Positions 56,323 through 64,000 of a stretch of 64,000 bases of DNA are shown here, one piece after another. The position numbers and the translations under genes were made by a program. The notes beneath the pieces were generated by a model. The model saw only the letters and a program-made list of their open reading frames with translations, had not been told where the DNA came from and did not search any database. Positions within the stretch are counted from its first letter, which is position 1. Each line of letters opens with the position of its first letter. The stretch comes from Symsagittifera roscoffensis (taxonomy: Eukaryota > Xenacoelomorpha > Acoela > Convolutidae), in the NCBI RefSeq assembly GCF_963678635.1, contig NC_087070.1:27592057-27656056 (forward strand), in the 5' to 3' direction.

Positions 56323-56694
56323 GTGCGCCATACCACCAATGCGCTGATAGTATTCACGACGAGGAAAATGAAAACTTGTATGCCCTCTCTAAAATCCTCC
56401 TTTTCCAGTGAACTGAAATCAGAAATGGTGTGCAGACTTGAATGTTGTGGTTGCAAATCCATCTATAATGGTCAGACGATCCGACATCTGACCACAACGA
56501 TTGAGGAACAGCGAAAAAACGATACCCCAGTTGGACAGCATATAAGGCAGTGTGATAGTGAGAGTGGTAAGTCTGAGTTTAAATGGAAATTAATCGAGCA
56601 GGCGTCCAGCAGCATCAAGTTACTTACATTAGAGGCGCTGCACATTAGGAAAAAGAGACCGACAATTAACACGAGTTCAGAAATAGGGAGCTGA
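56323..56694 (+). pseudogene. Penelope-like GIY-YIG endonuclease domain
   Basis: A 123-codon frame has CGCKSIYNGQTIRHLTTTIE (the YxGxTxRxL core; the R-helix reads TTTIEEQ where R..EH is usual), TPVGQHIRQCD and LEALHIRKKRPTINT with the catalytic-type Glu and the N-terminal-end Asn. This is the normal C-terminal endonuclease of Penelope-like elements. The frame ends with TGA at 56,692. It is the best-preserved part of the element. Confidence 0.8.
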
Positions 56695-57060
56695 CACTAA
56701 GGCTATAGTTCCAGAATCAAAAATTCTGGCTAAAACAAAAAATTTTGAAATAATTCACATGTTAGCATAAAAATTAGTGACAAAACGAAACTGTAAGATT
56801 AAAAAAGGTGAAAACTCTCAAAAAACTTGTGACAAAATGTTTAAAATTGTTACATAATAGTTGTTGCATAGTTTCAGTAACATTTGTAAAATTTTGATTA
56901 GTTGAATTTTTAAAATTTGAAATAATGATGTGTTTGACACTTTTTATGATCTTTGATCATTTTGTACAGATGGTTTAGAATTTTTAAAACCTGAAATTGC
57001 ACAAAAAAAGGCGAAAACTGTTTTTTTTTTTGAATTTACAATTTTAACGCATTCTCAAAA
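56695..57060 (+). other. 3' noncoding region of the Penelope-like element
   Basis: About 365 bp of AT-rich sequence without frames contain repeated short words such as gtgacaaaa and ttgaaataat. It ends in T-runs and ttgaatttacaattttaacg before LTR sequence resumes. Confidence 0.5.
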
Positions 57061-57098
57061 CAATTTTATTTTAAACATAGAGACGGACTATTATAAGA
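57061..57098 (+). repeat. Copia 3' LTR, right part
   Basis: The sequence attttaaacatagagacgg to ctattataaga matches the end of the 5' LTR (50,354-50,385). It is directly followed by GGCTG. Confidence 0.8.
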
Positions 57099-57103
57099 GG
57101 CTG
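57099..57103 (+). repeat. Target-site duplication of copia, right copy (GGCTG)
   Basis: It directly follows the 3' LTR and precedes ttggtaagcag, the continuation of the LINE coding sequence interrupted at 50,130. Confidence 0.85.
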
Positions 57104-57860
57104 TTGGTAAGCAGTTCTTGTAGGATGTTACGGTAGTAGACTCCTTAGCTCCTTGTAGGATTAATGCCGGGTCTGTTTGTAACCCTGGTACGGCTGCCGC
57201 TGAAGCGGAGGAGCGAAAAAATGACAAAATCAAAGATCTTGTAGATGATGGATAACTTTTGAGATTCAGGGCCAGGGAGTTCAATTCCGGTTCTATTTCC
57301 GGGGGGTCAATTCCAATTCCTTGTAATTCAATTCCAATTCCTGGAGAGACTAAAATTCAATTCCAATTCCTGGCTACTTTCCGTTGCCACAATATCACCT
57401 AGGTTGCAAACTCTGCAAACTCAAGTTGGATTTCAGATACCAAGCATATTGAAATAGTACGATTGATCATGTAATTTAAGTTTGTTTTCAAGCATTTTTA
57501 CGTTTATTAAGATTAAGACCGAGCCATTTTTCAAGATATCAGTTTTATTTGACAATTTTTGACGTCAATTCCATGTCAATTCCAGCCAAAAATTCAATTC
57601 CCATTCCCGAAACTGGAATTGACCCCAATTCCCAATTCCTGTCAATTCTCAATTCCAACAAAAGTCAAGTACTTGAATTCCCTGTTCAGGGCGCGGCCGG
57701 CCCCAGCGCAGAAATTTTTTTGAGCAAGCTTTGTAAGAACCTAAGCATATACACTGAGGAACACAGAGCAGGCAGCTTTTTTTTAAACGGTCTCCCTGGC
57801 AATACAGACTGCGAACGCTGCTTGCGTACTCGGAACAAAAAATGACAAAATAACTGACGA
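57104..57860 (+). pseudogene. C-terminal end of PHD/RLE LINE copy B after the copia insertion
   Basis: The protein resumes as VGKQFL-stop-DVTVVDSLAP, AGSVCNPGTAAAAEAEE and RKNDKIKDL (57,104-57,250). It is then split by a 415-bp minisatellite and continues at about 57,686 with GAAGPSAEIFLSKLCKNLSI and YTEEHRAGSFFL, frameshifting into a final stretch that ends at the TGA near 57,843. The closing GPSA...E...R..SF(F)...(S)...QRGNA-like pattern fits the end of the same protein family, as far as I remember it. Confidence 0.65.
57268..57684. repeat. AATTCC-rich minisatellite inserted in the LINE tail
   Basis: The words caattccaattcc and ttccaattcctgg recur at 57,278-57,380 and 57,565-57,660. About 180 bp of non-repeat sequence lies between (57,380-57,560). 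The insertion point between gagattcag and gcgcggccggcc is shown by comparison with 24,840-24,950, where related sequence lacks it. Confidence 0.7.
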
Positions 57861-58668
57861 AATTTTTTAGTTGTAACACTTGTTTATTATATTTTCTCGT
57901 GTCGAGTTGCGTGTTCTAATTGAAGAAACGTAACCCGTATCGATTTTAATTGAAAAGGACTTCAACACTTGTCATCTCCTTTTATCATTATCACTTCCAT
58001 ATCTAGAAAATTCCAAGGATTTTGACTAAAATACGTAATGAAGGGACTCCTGACTGTAACCTCGGTTACTATGACACTTTTGACCTTCTGATTATCCTTT
58101 TAAAAAGAGGAGAAGAGAAAAAAACATCAACACTAATCATCTCCCTTTTATAATTATCATTACCAAAAAACTAAATTACAAAAGGGGCCCTTCCGTTTAG
58201 TTACGGCAAGTGCACAAGCTGGATAGGGCCATACCAGCGGTATCAAAATGCATATATATCAGCAATGAAGTCATAAATCAGCATTAAATGCATCGTCATA
58301 ATGTTAATTTATCTTAGCCGTCCTTCCTCTACAATAGCGCTTATGGAGTTGTCGATAAATTGAACTTTGCGTAGCGATCTGCACCCCCTTATACAAAGTA
58401 TAGAGCTCCTCAGGAGCGCGAAGCTTATTTTAGTTCTTAAATACTTGATTACCATATCTTGAAAATTCCAAAGATTTTGACTGGAATATGTGATGAAGGG
58501 ACTCCTGACTGTAACCTTGGTTACTATGATACTTTTGACCTTCTGATTGCCTTAAAAAACGTAATCGATCTTAACGAAAATCTAATTAATCTATAACATT
58601 CATCTTTTGATCATTTGAGTTGCTCAAGGTCACCCATATTGTTTTAATTTTTTTTGACCTACTGATGA
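57861..58668. repeat. Intergenic region with two direct-repeat pairs
   Basis: A segment of about 100 bp at 58,001-58,105 (ttgactaaaatacgtaatga, ggactcctgactgtaacc) recurs at 58,455-58,560, and a shorter one (catctccttttatcattatc) at 57,972 recurs at 58,137. No coding frame is recognisable. It could be an intron or upstream region of the DBF4-like gene. Confidence 0.65.
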
Positions 58669-58692
58669 TGTTCAAAGAACTGTTTTCGGTGG

Positions 58693-60051
58693 ATGTCTGT
58701 CAATACAAGTTACGCTGAAATTAAACCATCCGGAAAGCATCTGATTGAGCGGAAGCTACGTAAAACCTATTTCAAGTTAGAAGAGCCTAATTTGAAATAT
58801 CAACCCATTGTGTATGAAACGGAATCATGGCCCAGAATTGATCTCAATACACCCCGAGGATATTGTCCGTTTATCTGTTCCCGCGAGGAGCACCTAGAAC
58901 GACAAAAGTTAAATAGAGAACCTGGCAAGGGATTGCCGGGTACTTACATACAGAAAGATAGAGAGCTTATCAAACGAATCATTACTTTTTGTGAGTGTTG
59001 CTCAGTTTCACTTAACAACCTGGCTAACCATCTTGAGTCTGAAAGTCATAAGGATTTCGTATCCAATGAGAAGTACTTTCTCCTAATTGATAGCCTTTTG
59101 AAGGAAATAAACAATACCGGACATTTTTTCCTCTGTGTTTTTTTTGACCAAGAGTTTGCATTCGAGAGAAGTCTCCTCAATCATGAAGGATCAGTTGAAA
59201 ACACGGATCAAGCAGAAAACAAAGAAAACTGTTCTTCCGAGCCGATTCCTCAAGAAGGACTGGATTGTTTGAGTAAAGGTGACAAAAGCACTTGCAATAT
59301 AGGGCAAACAGATTGCAGAGAAAAGGACAGTTTCAAGCAAATTGGTAATTCTGGTATTCGGGCAAAAGAAACTTATCAGATAGACTCAAAATTCTCAAAA
59401 CCGAAAACGCCGGCAATTGAGAAAGTTTTGAGCTCTGCTTTTTCTCTTCAAAACTTCAATATTTCGGTTTCCCCCGGGTCTATGATTATTACACTGGGAA
59501 GAAACAACCCGAGTTCTACTGGAATTTGCAATGATATAAGGTCGAATACTTGTGATCTGAGAAAGCGAAAAAAACGACTTTTCAGTCCAATCAAGGGTGA
59601 TCAGATTGTAGACAGATCGAGCATCATCCAAGATGTAAAGAGCTTACGATTAATTCGGAGCGGTTTTGCCGATTGGGGAACGAACAAAAAGACGCGCAGG
59701 ATTTGTCATTCGACATCTGTCAAGAAGCATCAAACAAATATAAATAATTCAATTACGCAAAATTTCCATACTTTTCTGAAAGGTCCCGCTGACGATTATC
59801 TCGTTGTGAAGTCCGATGACACTACTCCTGAAATAAGTGAGGAATCTTTCACAGACAGCTCGGAAAACTTTCTACGTGATCGAGGTCTCGTGGGTTGTAG
59901 CGAATACGATTCTGAGTGCGCTTTTTCGCCACAAATTGGGACAAAACAGAGTAAAAGAAACAGCAACAGTGTCTTCAATTTCGACCAATATGATACTCAG
60001 AAGGAAACAGAAGAAGGGCAATTCGAAGAGGCAAGCAATGGTAATTTTTGA
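58693..60051 (+). CDS. dbf4: DBF4-like regulatory subunit of CDC7 kinase (N-terminus missing or in upstream exons)
   Basis: A 452-codon uninterrupted frame. Residues about 26-47 (YFKLEEPNLKYQPIVYET then WP) match motif M of Dbf4. Residues 100-119 (C100-x2-C103-x9-H113-x5-H119) are the DBF4-type zinc finger, motif C; both bind and activate the CDC7 kinase that licenses replication origins. The rest is polar and serine-rich with basic patches (RKRKKRLF near residue 296), as usual for these disordered nuclear tails. The N-terminal BRCT-like motif N is absent. The frame is open only back to 58,669, and an acceptor-like tract with AG at 58,676-58,677 suggests this is a large last exon, with earlier exons not recognised in the repeat-rich DNA upstream. 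A retrocopy fragment is the alternative. The lack of stops in 1.36 kb, unlike every neighbour, argues for selection. The ATG at 58,693 may be internal. Confidence 0.75.
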   Translation: MSVNTSYAEIKPSGKHLIERKLRKTYFKLEEPNLKYQPIVYETESWPRIDLNTPRGYCPFICSREEHLERQKLNREPGKGLPGTYIQKDRELIKRIITFCECCSVSLNNLANHLESESHKDFVSNEKYFLLIDSLLKEINNTGHFFLCVFFDQEFAFERSLLNHEGSVENTDQAENKENCSSEPIPQEGLDCLSKGDKSTCNIGQTDCREKDSFKQIGNSGIRAKETYQIDSKFSKPKTPAIEKVLSSAFSLQNFNISVSPGSMIITLGRNNPSSTGICNDIRSNTCDLRKRKKRLFSPIKGDQIVDRSSIIQDVKSLRLIRSGFADWGTNKKTRRICHSTSVKKHQTNINNSITQNFHTFLKGPADDYLVVKSDDTTPEISEESFTDSSENFLRDRGLVGCSEYDSECAFSPQIGTKQSKRNSNSVFNFDQYDTQKETEEGQFEEASNGNF

Positions 60052-60520
60052 AGCTGAGGCTATTAGGCATTTGATTACCGTTCAAACCAAATAATAGATA
60101 AATTTGTTTCAAAGCTCAGGTTTATGTTCCACATCTCTCAGCTGAAAATTTCACCTCAAATCACATAAATAAGCTAGAGAAATTAGGCGATAGCCATTAT
60201 TTCAGTCACTATATAGAAACGAACGTATAATCGTTTCTAGTTAACACGGTGTATTTGATCTTTTTCTTGCTTTAAACGTTGATTTGATTATAAATTAGTT
60301 GGTTGCACGTGTTTGGTATTTCAGTTGTTCATTTTTCCAATTTTATGTTTGCTGAGTTCAGGTTTTCAATTTCTTTCTCGGAGTTTTCCTGATTGCATAT
60401 GAAAAATTGAAGTCTTCTAAGATGGTTGTCAATTGTCAAATTGGCGTATAACACTCGACCTCATTTTGCAGTTGCAAAATACTTTCTTTACTTGTACTTT
60501 TCCTTTTAGCGTCTTTTTGT
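60052..60520. other. Probable 3' flank of the DBF4-like gene
   Basis: AT-rich sequence without recognised genes. No canonical AATAAA is present close to the stop codon; ataaat at about 60,165 and aataatagataaa at 60,090 are weak candidates for a poly(A) signal. Confidence 0.4.
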
Positions 60521-60990
60521 CCCTTCTTCTGAAGAGGTTAGACGGTTTATGACAGCTCTCCATTCAGCTCGGTCTTCAGCTGCAGTCTCGTGTAAACCAG
60601 CGGCTGCCATATCTTGCATGAGGCACTTTCCAGGTTTTCTTGGGTCTTCCTCTTGGTCTGCGACCTGGTGCCTCTGTGTGCATTATTTGCCTTAGCGGAT
60701 TATCTTGATCTTGTCTTCTGTGGATGTTGCCAAACCAGGTCAATCTTCGCTTCCTTGTCACCATTAGAATATCCTCTAGACCACATCTTCTGAGGGTTTC
60801 TGAGCTTGGCATTCGGTCTGACAGCGACACATTGCAGATCATTCTGAGCATCCGGCGGTCACACTCTGTAATAACTGTTTTTTATGTGTGAGTGCCCACG
60901 TTGCAGCTCCATACAAGATGGTTGAGCGGATGCAGGTATTGTATGCCCTTGCCCGATGCGACCAGTTGCATTGGAGTTTTCATAGTTATC
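60520..60990 (-). pseudogene. C-terminal tail of an RTE/jockey-like LINE reverse transcriptase
   Basis: The minus frame 60,851-60,576 reads MLRMICNVSLSDRMPSSETL, ILMVTRKRRLTWFGNIHRRQ and GRRPRGRPKKTW. This is the very common LINE tail (R.LR...GVS..DR, R..L.WFGH..R, RPRGRP...W). The end, AAAGLH then AEDRAEWR..I-like sequence (60,545-60,610), lies in the next frame, and upstream parts at 60,880-60,960 (ATWALTHKKQ-like) in another. It differs from the LINE at 46,640-47,130, so it is a third LINE type in this window. Confidence 0.75.
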
Positions 60991-62086
60991 TATGTCTTTT
61001 CTGAATGTCATGTTTAATAGTTCAACACTCGTTATTGCAATTTATCGGCTTCGAAAAAAATATTTGGTCTGAATTAACACGTCTTTATTTGTTGCCAAAT
61101 CAATCAACTTGGGCTGTTTCACCTGACTGAATGTTTGCAAAATTTCTATTATAAAAAACGGCAGTCAGAATACGCTGTGGATGCAGTGTTCAACTGAACA
61201 CAATATTTTATTCTGCTTAGTGCAAAGTTTGATAAAAAACACTGAGCTGAGATTATCTTCCCTAACGCGAGGTGCTGTCAGGCTAGATACAGTGTTGGCA
61301 AACTGGCCATCAAAAATAACTCTCCAAGTTTTTGTGGTTTCCGAAAAATGGCGTTTTCATGAATTTTTGTTTTGGGGTTGCAAATCTGGCCTCCAAATTT
61401 TACTGCTCGAATCCTTTTGGTTTCAGAAACAGCATTTTTTGATCAAATAGTTTTAATATTAAAGAAAAATACTTACGATTTATGAACTTCTGTTTCTAAA
61501 AGTGGGGTGCTGTCATAGTAGATACAGGAGATGCAAATCTTGACTCCAAATTTTTTTTGCTCGAATTTTTGTGGTTTCATCACTTGCCTCTTTTCCTGAT
61601 TTTTTATTCAATTTTGTACGAATAACGTTGATTTAAAGACAACATATTTTAAAAAAAACACGAAGTTTGAGGGTTGCAAATCTGGCCTAAATTTGTTTTT
61701 GCTTGAAAACTTTGCCTTTTGCAATATGGCGTTTTTTTCTTTTTTTTTTGTAAAACTTTGATTCAAAAAATACCATCAAAACATGAATCTAGGTTCCTTA
61801 TAAAGGGTTGCTTTCAGGGTAGATACTGGATAGCAAGTCTGGCCTTCCAAGTATTACTGCTCGAATACTTTTTCTTTTCGAGATAAGGCGTTACTTTTTG
61901 ATCTTATCAATTTTTGGAAAATTTCCAACCCCACTTTATAGTGCTGTCAGGGTACTCCGAGGGATTGCGAAATTGGCTCTCTCTGTTGTTTTCTTTATTA
62001 GTTTCCGATAAATGACTATTTGAATTTTAATTTTTTGCCCTAATTCTCAGTAATTTAAAGATTTTCTTCAAAACAACCGCTGTATG
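60960..62086 (+). repeat. Long direct repeat, copy 1 (period about 1.9 kb)
   Basis: It starts gaccagttgcattggagttt at 60,960 and recurs at 62,859 with small indels, so the period is 1,899-1,914 bp. Inside are four diverged subrepeats beginning near 61,268, 61,508, 61,806 and 61,941 (gtgctgtcaggctagatac, gtgctgtcatagtagatac, gctttcagggtagatac, gtgctgtcagggtactcc). Each is followed by a ttgcaaatctggcct-like line and a tactgctcgaat...ttttgtggtttc-like line. Short plus frames (61,181-61,450) follow the repeat and show no family motif. Confidence 0.8.
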
Positions 62087-62194
62087 CTTTATCTTTATGG
62101 TGAAACTCATCAATTGGCCTTACTGGTGAATCTATAAAACGTTGCAAAAACGAATTTGAAAAGTCCTATAGATGAAAAAGTCCTATAGTTGGAG

Positions 62195-62600
62195 TAAAAC
62201 CTAACGCTCACCTTATTCAAATAGAAATCGTACATTTTGATGTTTGAGAAACATCGAGAACTAGAAACGGCAGAAAGACACAAGGGCTTGGGTATTATCT
62301 ATATTAAGCATAGTTTTTTCTTCCAACAATGCCGCTGGTCACGCTTTTATAATTTAAACTCATCCCACGTCATGTTGTTCAAATCAACCACCGATATCCA
62401 GCTACTTGATCATCTCCAAAGGCAATTATTTTGACCAGTTTTTTAAAACTAATTTAGTATGAACTGGCAACAAAAGACAACTTCGGACATCTTTCATCAT
62501 ATTTTGATTTCCGAACATCAGGCTGTTCGAGATACTCTTCAAATATTAAACTGGACCGTTTTACATTTAATCAGGCAGAGGTGACACCATGACATTGAAC
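62195..62600 (+). pseudogene. Second Polinton packaging ATPase remnant
   Basis: The frame at 62,237-62,434 reads RHKGLGIIYIKHSFFFQQCR, then NSSHVMLFKSTTDIQLLDHL and QRQLF. It continues in other frames with YELATKDNFGHLSSYFDFRT (62,457-62,516) and CSRYSSN. These are the segments seen in the ATPase at 31,911-32,357, in the same order. The Walker B strand is not intact. This copy is more decayed than the first and not closely similar in DNA, so it represents an independent element or lineage. It lies between the two copies of the 1.9-kb direct repeat. Confidence 0.7.
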
Positions 62601-62858
62601 GTGCAAAATAATTTATTCCGCAGTACTTGGTGCAATCGAACCCAAGTCAACTACAGGGCTTAATTAGAAAATTATCATATGCTCTTGCTGACAAATTGAG
62701 CACTTTTTTTGAGAACTTTGAATAAAACGAAAGTTGGCTCAACTTATTACACTACCCTCGATTGCGTGAATAATAAGGATTGTTTTTTTTTGTAGCCATG
62801 TCAATATAATGAGCTGAAGAATTTGTTAACTCTTTCTAATCTTAAACCGATCAATGAC
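62600..62858. other. Stretch without recognised genes between ATPase remnant and next repeat
   Basis: About 260 bp with no frame that I recognise. It is probably the remaining part of the 1.9-kb unit. Confidence 0.4.
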
Positions 62859-64000
62859 GACCAGTTGCATTGGAGTTTCCATAGTTATCTATGTCTTTTC
62901 TGATTGTCATGTTTAACAGTTCAACACTCGTTACTGCATTTATCGGCTTCGAAAAACTTATTTTGTCTGGATTAACACGTCTTTATTTGTTGCCCAATCA
63001 ATCAACTTGGACTGTTTGACCTGACTGAATGTTTGCAAACTTTCAATATAAAAAATGGCAGTCAGAATGCTCTGTGGATGCAGTGTTCAACTGAACGCAA
63101 TATTTTATTCTGCTCAGTGCAAAGTTTGATAAAAAACAATGAGCTGAGGTTATCTTCCCTAACGCGAGGTGCTGTCAGGCTAGATACAGTGTTGGCAAAC
63201 TGGACATCAAACATAACTGCCCAAGTTTTTGTGGTTTCCGAAAAGTGGCGTTTTTATGAATTTTTGTTATGGGGTTGCAAATTTGGCCTCTAAATTTTAC
63301 TGCTCGAATCCTTTTGTTTTCCGAAACAGCGTTTTTTATGATTTTTCAGTTTTTGATTAAATAATTTTAAATTTAAAGAAAACACTTACGAACTATGAAC
63401 ATCTGTTTCTAAAAGTGGGTTGCTGTCATAGTAGATACAGGAGATGCAAATCTTGACTCCAAATTTTTTTTGCTCGAATTTTTGTGGTTTCATCACTTGC
63501 CTCTTTTCCTGATTTTTTATTCAGCTTTGTACGAATAACGTTGATTTAAAGACAACATATTTTAAAAAAAACACGAAGTTTGAGGGTTGCAAATCTGGCC
63601 TAAATTTGTTTTTGCTTGAAAACTTTGCCTTTTGCAATATGGCGTTTTTTTCTTTTTTTTTTTGTAAAACTTTGATTCAAAAAATACCATCAAAACATGA
63701 ATCTAGGTTCCTTATAAAGGGTTGCTTTCAGGGTAGATACTGGATAGCAAGTCTGGCCTTCCAAGTATTACTGCTCGAATACTTTTTCTTTTCGAGATAA
63801 GGCGTTACTTTTTGATCTTATCAATTTTTGGAAAATTTCCAACCCCACTTTATAGTGCTGTCAGGGTACTCCGAGGGATTGCGAAATTGGCTCTCTCTGT
63901 TGTTTTCTTTATTAGTTTCCGATAAATGACTATTTGAATTTTAATTTTTTGCCCTAATTCTCAGTAATTTAAAGATTTTCTTCAAAACAACCGCTGTATG
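62859..64000 (+). repeat. Long direct repeat, copy 2, runs off the window
   Basis: It is colinear with 60,960-62,086 to the last base of the window. The stretch after about 63,420 is almost identical to 61,505-62,086. Differences are denser in the first part. The tandem unit may continue beyond position 64,000. Confidence 0.8.

Larger units (their letters stand above)
54691..57060 (+). mobile_element. Penelope-like element with GIY-YIG domain inserted in the copia 3' LTR
   Basis: The insert separates the two parts of the 3' LTR. Comparing both LTRs, about 50-60 bp of LTR (corresponding to 50,296-50,355) appear to be missing at the site. The element reads on the plus strand: RT fingers and palm, a zinc finger, YVDD box, linker, GIY-YIG endonuclease, 3' noncoding. 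The left edge shows a short duplication (taaagtccccgggga twice, 54,702-54,760). The right edge is within the T/A-rich 57,020-57,060. Frameshifts are numerous. Confidence 0.8.
50131..57098 (+). mobile_element. Ty1/copia retrotransposon, decayed, containing a nested Penelope-like element
   Basis: The ends are a 255-bp 5' LTR (50,131-50,385) and a 3' LTR beginning 54,524 and ending 57,098, the latter split by another insertion. The primer-binding region ggtgatgg (50,386) and the polypurine tract gagggggag (54,515-54,523) lie where expected, and the 5-bp target duplication is perfect. Internal order is gag, zinc knuckle, protease, integrase, RT, RNase H, the Ty1/copia order. The coding region is broken by stops, frameshifts, an internal RT deletion and a displaced segment, so the element is dead. 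It sits in the C-terminal part of LINE copy B in the same orientation. Confidence 0.9.

Noticed and set aside
59395-60094. Frames overlapping the DBF4-like gene in other frames and strand
   Set aside because: They lie entirely within or across the end of the long 452-codon frame and carry no motif.
61181-63800. Frames MQCSTEH... and MFLLENF... in the 1.9-kb repeat as genes
   Set aside because: They follow the repeat's inner subunits, differ in frame between copies, and show no recognisable domain.
1-64000. tRNA or rRNA genes, bacterial operons, toxin genes
   Set aside because: I saw no cloverleaf-type A/B-box sequence, no rRNA-like conserved block and no bacterial gene organisation, though I could not run a scan.

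Overview
This window is AT-rich DNA of a multicellular animal, most likely an invertebrate. It contains Polinton/Maverick capsid, protease and ATPase remnants, an R2/CRE-like LINE with a PHD finger, a Penelope-like element with a GIY-YIG domain, a Ty1/copia element, and one host-type gene resembling DBF4, the regulatory subunit of CDC7 kinase. I cannot fix the phylum from the sequence. Nearly all of the window is decayed mobile DNA, and the only long uninterrupted reading frame that looks like a host gene is the DBF4-like one (58,693-60,051, +).

Layout. (1) 1 to about 21,050: a tandem array of about 17 units, mostly 1.1-1.4 kb. Each typical unit holds a minus-strand piece of a LINE first ORF (PHD finger and what follows) plus two inverted copies of that LINE's 5' leader, so each unit is a long inverted repeat. 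(2) 20,900-25,620: a plus-strand, scrambled copy of the same LINE ('copy A'). Its RT N-terminal segment is amplified as a mixed-orientation patchwork (21,592-23,574) and its C-terminal segment is repeated three times (24,660-25,600). (3) About 25,680-32,650: a decayed Polinton/adintovirus-like block in the order penton-like minor capsid, basic protein, hexon-like major capsid, adenain-type protease (with a TATA box and a possible leader intron), packaging ATPase. (4) 33,190-47,140, read on the minus strand: the C-terminal part of an APE-type (CR1/jockey-like) LINE reverse transcriptase whose last segment has been amplified in place into a 13.3 kb tandem array. The outer edges of the array reveal a 3-bp microhomology (CTT) founding junction. 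(5) 47,140-57,860: a second plus-strand copy of the PHD/RLE LINE ('copy B'), into which a copia element inserted with a 5-bp target duplication (GGCTG at 50,126-50,130 and 57,099-57,103). The 3' LTR of the copia element was later split by a Penelope-like element. (6) 57,860-60,100: short direct repeats and the DBF4-like gene. (7) 60,520-60,990 (-): the tail of a third type of LINE. (8) 60,960-64,000: a direct repeat with a period of about 1.9 kb that brackets a second Polinton ATPase remnant and runs off the end of the window.

The genes do not form a working pathway. The value of the window is its record of how retroelement ends become satellite-like arrays, of a three-level nested insertion that can be read to the base, and of two different retroelements that each carry a PHD-like finger. 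No tRNA, rRNA or CRISPR locus was seen.
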